Assembly (NCBI GenBank): GCA_964559355.1
Contig: CAZLHQ010000008.1
Span: 1-44,475 of the forward strand
DNA from: JAEUMD01 sp964559355
GTDB taxonomy: Bacteria; Pseudomonadota; Alphaproteobacteria; Rhizobiales; Hyphomicrobiaceae
Length of the DNA: 44,475 nt
Direction: 5' to 3'
The notes beneath the pieces were generated by a model. It did no database searches. It worked only from the letters and a program-made list of their open reading frames with translations, and was not told the DNA's origin. Numbering within the stretch: position 1 is the stretch's first letter; the number at the start of each line of letters is the position of its first letter. Below are positions 26,361 through 35,500 of this stretch, piece after piece. Both the position numbers and the translations under genes were made by a program.

Positions 26361-27662
26361 ATGTCGACTGCCGCCATCGTCGCCTATGTCGTTCCGCTGT
26401 TTGCAATCTGGCTCCTTTACGCGCGGTCGCAACGCCGGCAGGAGCACAGGTCTGCGGAGCTTTATCAGGCGTCGATTCGTGATGGGCTGAACGAACCTGC
26501 GTCTCTGCATCCACTTATCGATCTTGGCCGTTGTCTCGGCTGCGGCGCCTGCGCGCGTGCGTGCCCGGAAGGTGAGGTGATTGGCCTGCTCAACGGCAAG
26601 GCGCGGCTGATCGAGGGTGCCAACTGCATCGGCCATGGTGCTTGCAAGGCGGCCTGCCCGTTCGACGCGATCACGCTCGTGTTCGGCACCGAGAAGAGGG
26701 GCGTCGATATTCCGGATGTAGGCACGGATTACCAGACCAACGTCCGAGGCATCTTTATCGCCGGCGAACTGGGCGGCATGGGTCTCATCAGAAATGCGAT
26801 CGAGCAGGGACGACAAGCGATCGTTGGCATCAGGGCCCTAGCTCAACAGCGGCGTCACCCCGACTGCGATCTCATCATCGTTGGGGCAGGACCGGCAGGA
26901 CTATCGGCTGGCCTCGCGGCAATGGCAATCGGCTTGCGCTTTGTCATCATCGAGCAGGAGACGTTTGGCGGCACCGTCGCGCACTTTCCGCGCGGTAAAA
27001 TCGTGATGACGCAGCCGATCGAACTCGCGCTTGTCGGCAAGATGCGGTTCAGGGAAGTCTCAAAGGAGAAGCTGCTCTCGTTCTGGGCGGATGTGCTCCG
27101 CCGCCATCCACTGCCGATCGTCTATGGTGAACGTGTCGAGCGTGTCGACGCCGATGGAAACGGCTTCTCAGTGCAGACTGGGGCTGGTGTGCGGCGTGCA
27201 GCCACAGTGCTGCTGGCGGTCGGCCGACGTGGTACGCCGCGCAAGCTCGACGTTCCCGGTGAGGAACAGACCAAGGTCGTCTATCGGCTGAGCGATCCGG
27301 CGCAGTACCGCGGCAAGCAGGTGCTTGTGGTCGGCGGAGGAGACAGCGCGCTCGAGGCGGCAGCCGAAATTGCGGCAGAGCCTGGAACGCGTGTGACGCT
27401 GAGCTATCGCGGTGAGGCATTATCCAGAGCCAAGGCGAAAAACCGCAGTCGCGTGGAGTCCGCTGCAAAGTCTGGCCAGATCGACCTTCGGCTTGGCTCT
27501 GAGGTGAAGGCAATCGGCAGCGATTGGGTCGAACTCGAGTCCGACGGCGCCCGTGAGGCAATCGCCAACGAGGCGGTCATCGTCTGCGCCGGCGGCCTGC
27601 CACCGAGCAAGTTCCTCAAGAGCATGGGGATCACAATGGAGGCCAAGCATGGCACGGCCTGA
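26361..27662 (+). CDS. Membrane-anchored ferredoxin-flavin NAD(P) oxidoreductase with permuted domains
   Basis: A 433-residue protein. Residues 5-21 form a membrane anchor. A two-cluster ferredoxin domain follows: Cys58, 61, 64 and 68 (CLGCGACARAC), then Cys89, His92, Cys95 and Cys99 (CIGHGACKAAC), where one cysteine is replaced by histidine. Next comes GTDYQTNVRGIFIAGELGG (122-139), the T-x-V-x-G-I-F-x-A-G-E motif normally found near the C-terminus of thioredoxin-reductase-like flavoproteins. Then come the FAD motif VGAGPAG (174-180) and an NAD(P) motif VVGGGDSALEAA. The C-terminus stops at the point where that motif would usually follow. There is no redox C-x-x-C, so it is not a thioredoxin reductase. 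It could pass NAD(P)H electrons through FAD and FeS to the membrane cytochrome. It lies six bases after the CcmI-like gene. Confidence 0.85.
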   Translation: MSTAAIVAYVVPLFAIWLLYARSQRRQEHRSAELYQASIRDGLNEPASLHPLIDLGRCLGCGACARACPEGEVIGLLNGKARLIEGANCIGHGACKAACPFDAITLVFGTEKRGVDIPDVGTDYQTNVRGIFIAGELGGMGLIRNAIEQGRQAIVGIRALAQQRRHPDCDLIIVGAGPAGLSAGLAAMAIGLRFVIIEQETFGGTVAHFPRGKIVMTQPIELALVGKMRFREVSKEKLLSFWADVLRRHPLPIVYGERVERVDADGNGFSVQTGAGVRRAATVLLAVGRRGTPRKLDVPGEEQTKVVYRLSDPAQYRGKQVLVVGGGDSALEAAAEIAAEPGTRVTLSYRGEALSRAKAKNRSRVESAAKSGQIDLRLGSEVKAIGSDWVELESDGAREAIANEAVIVCAGGLPPSKFLKSMGITMEAKHGTA

Positions 27663-29139
27663 TTGGAATTTCGCCATTGCGATTCTCCTCATCGGGTGCC
27701 TGTTGGCGCCCTGGCGGAGCGCGGTGGCTGCGTCGGGCAGCAGCGGTGGTGGAGAGGTGGAATCCGCCCTGCGTATCGGCAACTTCGAGCGCGCATCGCA
27801 ACTGCTCGGCGAGAAGGCGGAACGCGGGGATGCCGCGGCGCAATACAGGCTTGCAGCGCTCATCCGCGCGGGTCGGGTTCGCAACGCCGGCCCCGAGCGC
27901 GCCTTCGCACTCATGCGACGCGCGGCCGATGGCGGCAACATCAAAGCAATGATCGAGCTGGCAGGGTTCTACGAGGAAGGCTACGGCACCAAACGCGATC
28001 CCGCAGCTGCACGAGTCGTTCTTGAAAAGGCTGTCAACGCGGGCAGTGCCGACGCCGTCGCAGCTTTGTCGCACCTCAGGTCCAAATCCGGTTCAGACAC
28101 CGTCAAGCCTGCGCCCGCCTGGTCGGCCCGCGTCGAGCCGGCTGGCGATGTCCGCAATCGTGTCTCGACTACTGCGGCAGGGGAGCCTGCCTTGCTGCAA
28201 GCGGCACAACGTGGGCTCGAGCCGGTCGTGGCAAAACTTCTCGCACAAGGCGATAAGCCCGACGCAAGCGATGCCGATGGCCGCACGGCGCTCATTCGCG
28301 CGGCGGAAGCCGGTCATGCAGGTATCGCCAAACTGCTGTTGAAAACGGGTGCCGTCGTCAATGCAGCCGACCGAGACGGGATGACCGCCCTCATTGCAGC
28401 GTCAATGGCAGGTCATGCCGATGTCGTTCGCATCATTCTGGACGCGGGCGCCGATCCGCACCTGAAGAGCAAGCGCGGAGAGATCGCCATCATGGCGGCG
28501 GCTCGCTCCTGCCACAGCGAAGTTGTGCGACTGTTCAAGGGCAGCAAGACGACGGCGTTCACAGACGCGACAGGCGCCACAGTCCTTCACGTAGCCGCCG
28601 CTTCGTGTCCATCGGGGCTCGTAGCTGAACTCGCTCCCGGCAGGGACGCGATCAACGGCAAGGACGGCAAGGGTCGGACAGCCCTGTGGCTTGCGGCGGA
28701 CCGCGGTAACGAAGCGGCCGTCAGCGCCTTGCTTGGGGCCGGCAGCGACGTGAGGATTAACGATGACGCGAAAGCGACGCCGCTGCACCGGGCGGCCCTG
28801 GGTGGACACGCGTCCATTGTCCGGATGTTGCTTGCTGCCGGAGCCGAACTGGATGGCGCCGATCTTTCCGGCAATACGGCGCTCATGCTGGCCGCCAGCA
28901 AGGGACACGAAGCGATCGGCCGCGACCTCATCATGAAGCGCGCCTCGGTCAATCACCGCAACACACATGGCATGTCGGCGTTGATGCTGGCCGCCAATCT
29001 GGGGGATTTGCCGTTTGTTCGGTTGCTGCTCGAGAACGGGGCCGACCCGCGGCTTCGCAACGAGCGGCGCGAGCAGGCCGCTGACATCGCGCGTGCCGGC
29101 GGACACTCGGCCATCGCGACCATCATCGCCGATCGGTAG
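27649..29139 (+). CDS. Secreted Sel1-ankyrin repeat protein
   Basis: A 496-residue protein. ATG 27649 is preceded by GGAGG and overlaps the end of the flavoprotein gene by 14 bases; an earlier start at 27553 would lie inside that gene. The signal peptide is at residues ~1-27 (FAIAILLIGCLLAPWRSAVAA). Residues ~35-135 form two to three Sel1-like repeats (GDAAAQYRLAALIRAG, GNIKAMIELAGFYEEGYGTKRDPAAA). After a Pro-rich linker, nine ankyrin repeats fill ~180-470 (G-x-T-A-L-x-x-A-A-x-x-G-H pattern), with a partial tenth. It probably acts as a periplasmic protein-binding scaffold for the cytochrome system. It is the last gene of the plus-strand arm. Confidence 0.88.
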   Translation: MARPDWNFAIAILLIGCLLAPWRSAVAASGSSGGGEVESALRIGNFERASQLLGEKAERGDAAAQYRLAALIRAGRVRNAGPERAFALMRRAADGGNIKAMIELAGFYEEGYGTKRDPAAARVVLEKAVNAGSADAVAALSHLRSKSGSDTVKPAPAWSARVEPAGDVRNRVSTTAAGEPALLQAAQRGLEPVVAKLLAQGDKPDASDADGRTALIRAAEAGHAGIAKLLLKTGAVVNAADRDGMTALIAASMAGHADVVRIILDAGADPHLKSKRGEIAIMAAARSCHSEVVRLFKGSKTTAFTDATGATVLHVAAASCPSGLVAELAPGRDAINGKDGKGRTALWLAADRGNEAAVSALLGAGSDVRINDDAKATPLHRAALGGHASIVRMLLAAGAELDGADLSGNTALMLAASKGHEAIGRDLIMKRASVNHRNTHGMSALMLAANLGDLPFVRLLLENGADPRLRNERREQAADIARAGGHSAIATIIADR

Positions 29140-29223
29140 GGATGCTTGATCGTTATTCGTTGAGACTGACAGCCCGCGATACATCGGTCGAACATTGCCC
29201 GGCAATGGATCGCCAACGGCCAA

Positions 29224-29874
29224 TCAGTGCAATCGATACGAACCGGCTGACCGTTGGAATGCGTTACTGTGAAATCGAATCTGCAGCATGGCCTGCAGGT
29301 TGTACAGGAAGTCCATCAGCGTTGGCAGGTCGAGCCCGAGCTCCTCGGCGGCTTCTTCTGGTGTGCCGCGCCGCACAATAACCTCGAGCAACTCCCTGTC
29401 TCGTAACGCGAGCCTCGATCCCACGGGCATATCGCTGTTTGAAATTGCACGGTCCTCGCGCAAAAGGCGCTCTGCCTGCGACGGCCCGATCAGGGCCTCG
29501 CCCGTGACCAATGATCGGATCGCGCGAACGAGATCTGGTCCCGCGATACCCTTCAGGGCATAGCTGGCTGCGCCTGCGTCGCGTGCCGCGGTGGCGACGG
29601 CGTCGTCATCGACGACGGTGAGCATCATGATGCGCGTCTGCGGCATCACCAATGAAATCTCCCGGGCGACGGCCAGTGAATCTCCTGGCATGCAGATGTC
29701 CATGACCAGCACGTCGGGGACGACGGCCGCGCAGATGCGCATAGCCGCTATGGCCGAGTCACCTTCGGCAACGACGTGGAAACCGGGCTCACCGCGAAAC
29801 AGCTCTACTACTCCGGCTCGATACACCGGGTGATCATCAACCACTGCTATTGTGATCGCGACCGACATCGCCAA
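29224..29874 (-). CDS. Response regulator with a decayed LuxR-type output domain
   Basis: A 216-residue protein. The receiver domain (~7-125) is complete: acidic pocket VVDDH, phospho-acceptor Asp59 in VMDICMPG, Thr86 and Lys108 in YALKGI. The C-terminal ~155-210 segment aligns with a LuxR/FixJ helix-turn-helix (LALRDRELLEVIVRRGTPEEAAEELGL). However, the recognition helix reads LPTLMDFLYNLQAML in place of the usual T-V-K-x-H-x-x-x-I-x-x-K-L, so the DNA-contacting Lys/His are gone. It overlaps the 3' end of the kinase gene by 38 bases (an alternative start is at 29868). It may act as a phosphate sink, a partner for the second regulator or a non-DNA-binding output. Confidence 0.85.
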   Translation of the reverse strand: MAMSVAITIAVVDDHPVYRAGVVELFRGEPGFHVVAEGDSAIAAMRICAAVVPDVLVMDICMPGDSLAVAREISLVMPQTRIMMLTVVDDDAVATAARDAGAASYALKGIAGPDLVRAIRSLVTGEALIGPSQAERLLREDRAISNSDMPVGSRLALRDRELLEVIVRRGTPEEAAEELGLDLPTLMDFLYNLQAMLQIRFHSNAFQRSAGSYRLH

Positions 29875-31336
29875 CGTCCGCCTGCCAGACCTGCTTTAGG
29901 TTGAAGCGTGCCGATAGAGTCGAGCCCGACGGCGACGACCTGAACTCGAAGTGGCCGCCGAGGTTCTCGATCCGATCCCTTAAACCGATCAACCCAAGCC
30001 CCTCATTGTGACGTTGATTGTGGTCGACCTGCAATCCTGGACCTTGGTCCGATACTTCGAGCAGCATTTGATCGCCCTCGCATACCGCTCGCACGGACTG
30101 GCCGCGACCGCCGGCATGCTTGTAGGCATTGGTCAAAGCTTCCTGCACGAACCGGTAGGTGCTCACCTTCACACGATCAGGGACTTGCGTATCGGGGATA
30201 GAAATCGTCGAAGCGACTTTCGTGTTCGTCAGGCTGGTATGCATTTGGATCGCCGCCTGCACGACCTCGGCAAGGCTTGCGGAACTCATCTCGGGCAGCA
30301 GCAGGCCCGCAGAGATGGCACGGATATCGCGCAGCGCGTCGGTTAATGCCGTGCGCACACGTAGCGCCGTCTCCTCGCGTCGGGATTTGCTGGCGCTGTC
30401 ATCGGCGGCAGGACTGAACAGCAGTGCATAGCTCAGGAGCTGGGCGGGGCCGTCGTGCAAATCTGCTCCGATGCGACGCAACACACGTTCGTTGATCGTA
30501 GCCGAGCGGAGTTGCGCACTCGATACCTGCTCGATCAGGCTGCGGTTGGATTGCGACAACTGCTCGAGGTCCACAATCTGCCGTTCCAGATCGGCGTGCT
30601 GTCGCTCGATGGTCTGGCTGCCGGCGTGGACGATTGCCAGCAGTGAGGCCGTGATGGCGGCGCTGACGCCTGCCAGCAAGAGCCAGCTCCATGCAACGGC
30701 CCGCCCGACCTCGGACTCGAGTTCCTTGTTGGCTATGTAGTATTCGGCAATTGCAATGACTTTGTTGCTCGTGTCGGCGCGGATCGGGGCATAAACTTCG
30801 AGTATCGCTCCGTGCGGACGGCGATCGCGGTAGTCGCTCTCATGGGGGGCGGTTTCGTAGGCGGAAACGATCCGGCCCTCCAGCGCTCGTTGAAAGTTGT
30901 CCGTACTGGAAAACTTCTGTCCGATCAATTCGGTCTTGTCGCTGAAGACGACAGTGCCATCGAAACGCCAGAGCTTGAAAAGGACGATGCGACTGTCGAT
31001 GTCCGACCACAAGAGTGATTTTAGCCGTTGGCTGGTCTCAGCAGAAAGCTGCTGCCGATCCACCAGTTCTTGGGAGAGCGGCTTGACGATGCTGTCCACC
31101 ATCAACGCAATGGCCGCCGCCTCGCCATCGAGCACAGCGTTCTTCACGCGTTGGCCCATCCAGTTGCCGGTGATGCCAAAGCCGATTGTGATGAGGGGTA
31201 CTGCAGCCAACGCGAACTGGCGTACCAGCGATAGCCGTCTCCACCATGCGAGCCCCGCGGCTGCCAAAGCGCTTGGCCGCCGAGCCTTCAAATCGATGAA
31301 GCCGAATAATCTTGGCATCCGCAATTGATCAGTCAA
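29837..31336 (-). CDS. Membrane sensor histidine kinase (NarX/NreB/DegS type)
   Basis: A 499-residue kinase starting at TTG 31336 or ATG 31318. The two membrane helices (~36-56 and ~214-237) frame a ~155-residue periplasmic sensor domain with no cysteine or obvious cofactor motif. A coiled-coil signalling helix follows. The HisKA_3 dimerisation motif holds His294 in ADLHDGPAQLL. The HATPase domain shows the N-box QEALTNAYKHAG (~399-410), the G1 box VSDQGPGL and the G2 box GLGLIGLRDRI. This family pairs with LuxR-type regulators, and one lies on each side. The signal is unknown; its position suggests control of the cytochrome or peroxidase genes. Confidence 0.92.
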   Translation of the reverse strand: MTDQLRMPRLFGFIDLKARRPSALAAAGLAWWRRLSLVRQFALAAVPLITIGFGITGNWMGQRVKNAVLDGEAAAIALMVDSIVKPLSQELVDRQQLSAETSQRLKSLLWSDIDSRIVLFKLWRFDGTVVFSDKTELIGQKFSSTDNFQRALEGRIVSAYETAPHESDYRDRRPHGAILEVYAPIRADTSNKVIAIAEYYIANKELESEVGRAVAWSWLLLAGVSAAITASLLAIVHAGSQTIERQHADLERQIVDLEQLSQSNRSLIEQVSSAQLRSATINERVLRRIGADLHDGPAQLLSYALLFSPAADDSASKSRREETALRVRTALTDALRDIRAISAGLLLPEMSSASLAEVVQAAIQMHTSLTNTKVASTISIPDTQVPDRVKVSTYRFVQEALTNAYKHAGGRGQSVRAVCEGDQMLLEVSDQGPGLQVDHNQRHNEGLGLIGLRDRIENLGGHFEFRSSPSGSTLSARFNLKQVWQADVGDVGRDHNSSG

Positions 31337-31367
31337 ATGGGCAGCTCTAATTTGAGGACGGGTGAGT

Positions 31368-31384
31368 GGCCAAGGGGGCTTGCC
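31368..31384. promoter_or_regulatory. Imperfect dyad with CCAAG-N4-CTTG core between divergent regulator genes
   Basis: GGCCAAGGGGGCTTGCC lies 32 bases before the kinase start (minus strand) and ~150 bases before the regulator start (plus strand). It shares the core CCAAG-N4-CTTG with the dyad at 32319-32336 in front of the peroxidase gene. It is a candidate binding site for the LuxR-type regulator. Confidence 0.35.
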
Positions 31385-31530
31385 GGCAGAAATACGCAGA
31401 GTTATGATTAAGTGTTATTAGTTCATTCTAAGCTGCGGAGTTCAACAAGAAAAAACTTGATTATAAGCGCTTGACGACGTTCAAAGATTGTCGATGTCGG
31501 GTAACAATCTGTATTCGAATGGAGGCTCTG

Positions 31531-32214
31531 GTGAACAGGGCGATCCGCGTAGGTATTGTAGACGACCACCCGCTCTATCGTGAGGGCATCGCAGCAGTGC
31601 TGCATCACGCCCAGGACTTCGGCATCGTCGCCGAGGGCGATACGGCGGATTGCGCCCTGCGCATGGCGCGCGAAAATGCGCCCGACCTTTTACTCCTCGA
31701 TCTACATCTGCCCGGCGGGGGGATCAGCGCCGCGACGCGCATCGCTTGCGACAAACCACAAGTCAAGGTTGTCATCATTACTGTTTCCGAAGACGAACGA
31801 GACCTTGCCAACGCACTCGGCGCTAACGTCTGGGGTTACATCGTCAAGGGGATTTCCGGGGCAGATCTGGTTCGGGCGCTTCGTGATATCAGCGGCGGAG
31901 CGCGCTATGTGTCGCCGACACTTGCTGCCCGTGTTCTCATGCGCAACGGCGGGGAGGCGGGTCACGTTACTGCGCGGGACAAATTGTTCAGCTTGACCAA
32001 GCGTGAGCGCGTTGTCATCGAGCATGTGCGTCAGGGGCGAACCAACAAAGAGGTGGCGCGGCTTCTCAAGCTCAGTGACAAGACCGTGAAGCACCACATG
32101 ACCAGCATCATGCACAAGATTGGCGTCCGCAACCGCACGGAACTCGCCATGGCCGTTGCAGGCTCCGCGAGTGGCAGCACCGGTTCCACCAACAATCGCC
32201 AGCGCAACATTTAA
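31531..32214 (+). CDS. LuxR/FixJ-family response regulator
   Basis: A 227-residue regulator. GTG 31531 is chosen because TGGAGG lies five bases upstream; an ATG at 31519 and one at 31471 are less well placed. The receiver domain has VDDHP at 10-14, Asp57 in LLLLDLHLPGG, Thr84 and Lys106 in YIVKGI. The HTH is complete: LTKRERVVIEHVRQGRTNKEVARLLKLSDKTVKHHMTSIMHKIGVRNRTEL (~155-204, shown here only to locate the motif T-V-K-H-H-x-x-x-I-x-x-K). It is probably the working DNA-binding partner of the divergent kinase. The next gene downstream is the haem peroxidase, 382 bases away. Confidence 0.93.
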   Translation: MNRAIRVGIVDDHPLYREGIAAVLHHAQDFGIVAEGDTADCALRMARENAPDLLLLDLHLPGGGISAATRIACDKPQVKVVIITVSEDERDLANALGANVWGYIVKGISGADLVRALRDISGGARYVSPTLAARVLMRNGGEAGHVTARDKLFSLTKRERVVIEHVRQGRTNKEVARLLKLSDKTVKHHMTSIMHKIGVRNRTELAMAVAGSASGSTGSTNNRQRNI

Positions 32215-32596
32215 GCACGGCCGCCCGCGCCTCGCGCAGAAAATTCCATCACCAGTCTGACCCGAATTGACGTCTTCAATGCGAGGAGACGGCAGGGTCA
32301 TCGCTGTGTTTGCGCCGGGACCAAGTGCCCTTGGTCGCTGGTGACGCACCTAGGACCATGGTCTGAGCATCCCGGCACCTTTCGCTCCTGTGCCTTGGGC
32401 CATTGGTGCCCCGTTGTCGGCGACTTGGTGCCGATATCCACCGGTGACGGTTCGGCTGAATATGCTCGTGTCTGGTTTTGTTTTTGAGCGGAATGCCCCC
32501 TCTCCGACGGGTCTGCCACGCAACTTCAAGGCGCAGCAGCGAAATCTCGCGCCGCCGGATCCCCAACGTAAATCATTGCTGTATTGGAGAAATTTC
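32215..32596. other. Long leader of the haem peroxidase gene
   Basis: No gene is supported here; a frame that extends the peroxidase back to 32390 lacks a start signal and codon pattern. The region holds the dyad at 32319-32336, a nearby CCATGG palindrome (GACCATGGTC, ~32355-32364) and repeated TTGGTGCC motifs (~32403 and ~32426). This suggests a regulator-rich promoter or a structured leader. GGAGAA at ~32586 serves the ATG at 32597. Confidence 0.5.
32319..32336. promoter_or_regulatory. Perfect dyad GACCAAG-N4-CTTGGTC upstream of the haem peroxidase gene
   Basis: GACCAAG (32319-32325) and CTTGGTC (32330-32336) flank TGCC, 261 bases before the peroxidase start and 105 bases after the regulator gene. 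There is no T-run after it, so it is not a standard terminator. A GACCATGGTC palindrome lies about 20 bases further on. It is a candidate operator for the adjacent regulator. Confidence 0.45.
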
Positions 32597-35500
32597 ATGG
32601 CCATCACCCTCAATCGCAGCGATCTCGACTTCCTTCTCCGCCAGGTGACGATCAACTACCTGAAGCCTGACCCCAACAACCCAGGCCAGTTCATCGCGAC
32701 CGACATCTTCAACTATTCAGCGCTGGCGAACGCGCTCGATCCATCAGGTCTGCGCGAGGTGTCGGGCGCGAACAACAATCTCGTTGGCGGCTTTTGGGAT
32801 CCGACAGCCAATGGCGGTCAGGGCGCATGGATTGCGGGGCCCAACACGACATGGGGGCAAGCGAGCCAACCGTTCCTCAACTTGAGCGTCGGGCAAACCT
32901 CCACGAGTGCTCCTGTATCAGCCTACAACGACCCGGGCACCGCGGTGACCGACGCCAGCCCGCGTCTGATCTCTAGTCTCGTTTCGACGATGTACACGTC
33001 GGGAGAATATGCCAATCCGGCGGTCATAGACGTTGCCACGAACGGCCTGCCGGGCGCGGAATTTGCGGGCCTCACCGTCAACGGCACCGATACCGCGTTT
33101 GTCGCCAATGCCGGCGTGCTCGGTGGCGGACGCTACAACGGCTGGTTCGTCGCATTCGGCCAGTTCTTCGACCACGGCCTCGACTTCGTTAATCGCGACA
33201 CCGACTCGAACGCTAAAATCTATGTGAAGCTGTCTCCCAACGATCCGCTTTATGCAGACGCGGCGCTGGGTGCGGATCACATTCCTGGGACTGCCGACGA
33301 CTACGCGATTACCCTCACTCGCGCTGCGGTCGCCAATGCCGGCGACGCGGGCGGCGACGGCATCTTCGGCACGGGCGACGACGCGCTTCACTCTGCGGGT
33401 GCGGACGGCATCCTCGGAAACGCCGATGACATCTATTCCAAGCCGCAGTTTATCAACCAGACCGGCTTGCTCATCGACCAGAGCCAAACCTACGGCTCGC
33501 ACCAGAGCGTCAACGCGCTGATCCGCGAGTACGATGCCAGCGGAAATCCGACAGGACGGGTCGTCTCCGGCAACACGGCCGTATTGGATACAGTGAGCAC
33601 CGCCGATGACGTGGACGCCAAGGGTCTCGCGACCTGGGCCGACATCAAGACCAATGCCTTGCGCATTGGTATAGAGCTGATCGATCCCGGGATAAATCCC
33701 TCGACCGGCCAATTTACGTCGGCTTTGAACGATCTGACGAACGCGCCGGTGCTGCGTGTCGACCCGACCGGCAGGCTTCTTTTCACCCCGGACGGTGGAT
33801 CGCTTTGGCGTTCGGATAGCGTCGTCATCGGCCCGCAGGCAGCCGATGACCCCTTCGTGCGCAATGCAGACGGTACGGTAATGCGGACCGGTCAGAATAT
33901 GCTGATCGACTTCAATCTGTTCATTGACACTGATACCGTCACGCCGGGCGTCCAGATCGATATGCAGGCGGCACTTGACGCCCACATCATCACTGGCGAT
34001 GGCCGCGCCAACGAGAACATCGGCCTCACCAGTGTGCACCATGTGTTCCACGAGGAGCACAATTCCCTGGTGGTCAACATCAAGACCACGCTGTTGAAAG
34101 AGGCGCTGCTCGCCAACGACCTGACGGTACTGAATGGCACGGTTGGTGATCCGAGTGGGGGCTGGACTACGACAGCCATTGCAGCCGGCTTCGGCAACGT
34201 AGTTGGCGTGGCAGGGCTCGCCGGCAACGCCGCGGCCATCGAGACATTTTTCGCCAATCAGGGTGCCGTCGATGCGGCCCTGGCCTCGATCTCGTGGAAT
34301 GGCGAGCGGCTGTTCCAGGCGGCCCGGCTCATCACCGAGTCGGAGTACAACCACATCGCCATCGACCAGTACATCGGCACGCTTTACGGCGCGCTACCCG
34401 AGTTTGTTTCCTATTCGTCCGATATCAACCCCGGCGTTTCGCTCGAGTTCAGCCAGGCCGTATTCCGCCTGGGCCACTCGATGCTGACCGAGACATTCGC
34501 TGTCACCGATCCCAACACAGGGAATGATCTGCGCCTGCTCGACATGTTCCTGAACCCGACGCTCTATCAGGAGATCGGGCCACAGGCATTGGCGCAAGGG
34601 CTCACTCTGACGCTCGGTAATGAGGTCGACGAGTTCGTTACGCCGGCCCTGCAGCAGAGCCTGCTCGGACAGCCGCTCGATCTGGCCACCATCAACATCG
34701 CCCGCGGGCGTGATGTGAACCTGCCGACCTGGAACGAGTTCCGTGACCAGCTTTACAAGCAGTACATCCAGAACACCAACAACACCAACTCAAGCGCCCT
34801 TGCGCCATACACCAGCTGGGCCGACGTTTTCGACCACCTCAAGAACCCGCTGACCGGCGTCAACTTCATCGCTGCATATGCCCGCGGTGATGGGAACCTG
34901 ACCGACGGCATCAATCCGTTGACCGATGCCATCATTCAGGCCCGCATCGATTACGAGAATGGCGCCGTTACTATTGACGTTCTCCGCGATGCCGCACAGG
35001 CGCTCTATGACGCCTACCTCAACGCGTCGGATCTCAATCACGACGAGGCGCTCGCCTTCATGGAAGGCGCGCCGTTCTTCAATACCGGCACCGGCCAGTG
35101 GGAGTTCACCGGGGCCGACCAGGGCTTTTGGGACATCGATTTGTGGATTGGCGGGCTTGCCGAACGTCCGCTATTCGACGGACCACTGGGCACCACGTTC
35201 AGTTACGTCATACTCGACTTTGCGCAGCGCCAGCAGGACGGCGATCGCTTCTATTACCTCTACCGCACGCCGATGGGGACAAACCTCGGCGATGAGATCA
35301 TCAACAACCAGTTCAACAACCTGGTGATGGAAAACACCGGTTTGTTACACGTCAACGGCGAGGTGTTCATCCGCGAGGATGCGCGCTTCGAGCTCGACGG
35401 CATCGACACCGACGGCGCCGGCCTTGACGTCGGCTTGACCGACGTCGACGCAAACAGCGATATCAACGACTACTTCAACGCGGCCTCGCAGATCATTACC

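Noticed and set aside
26361..27662. Thioredoxin reductase
   Set aside because: No redox-active C-x-x-C is present in the NAD(P) domain, and the protein has an N-terminal ferredoxin domain and a membrane anchor.
32918..34354. Minus-strand open frame of 478 codons opposite the haem peroxidase domain
   Set aside because: The plus strand carries all peroxidase catalytic motifs; the antisense frame has none.
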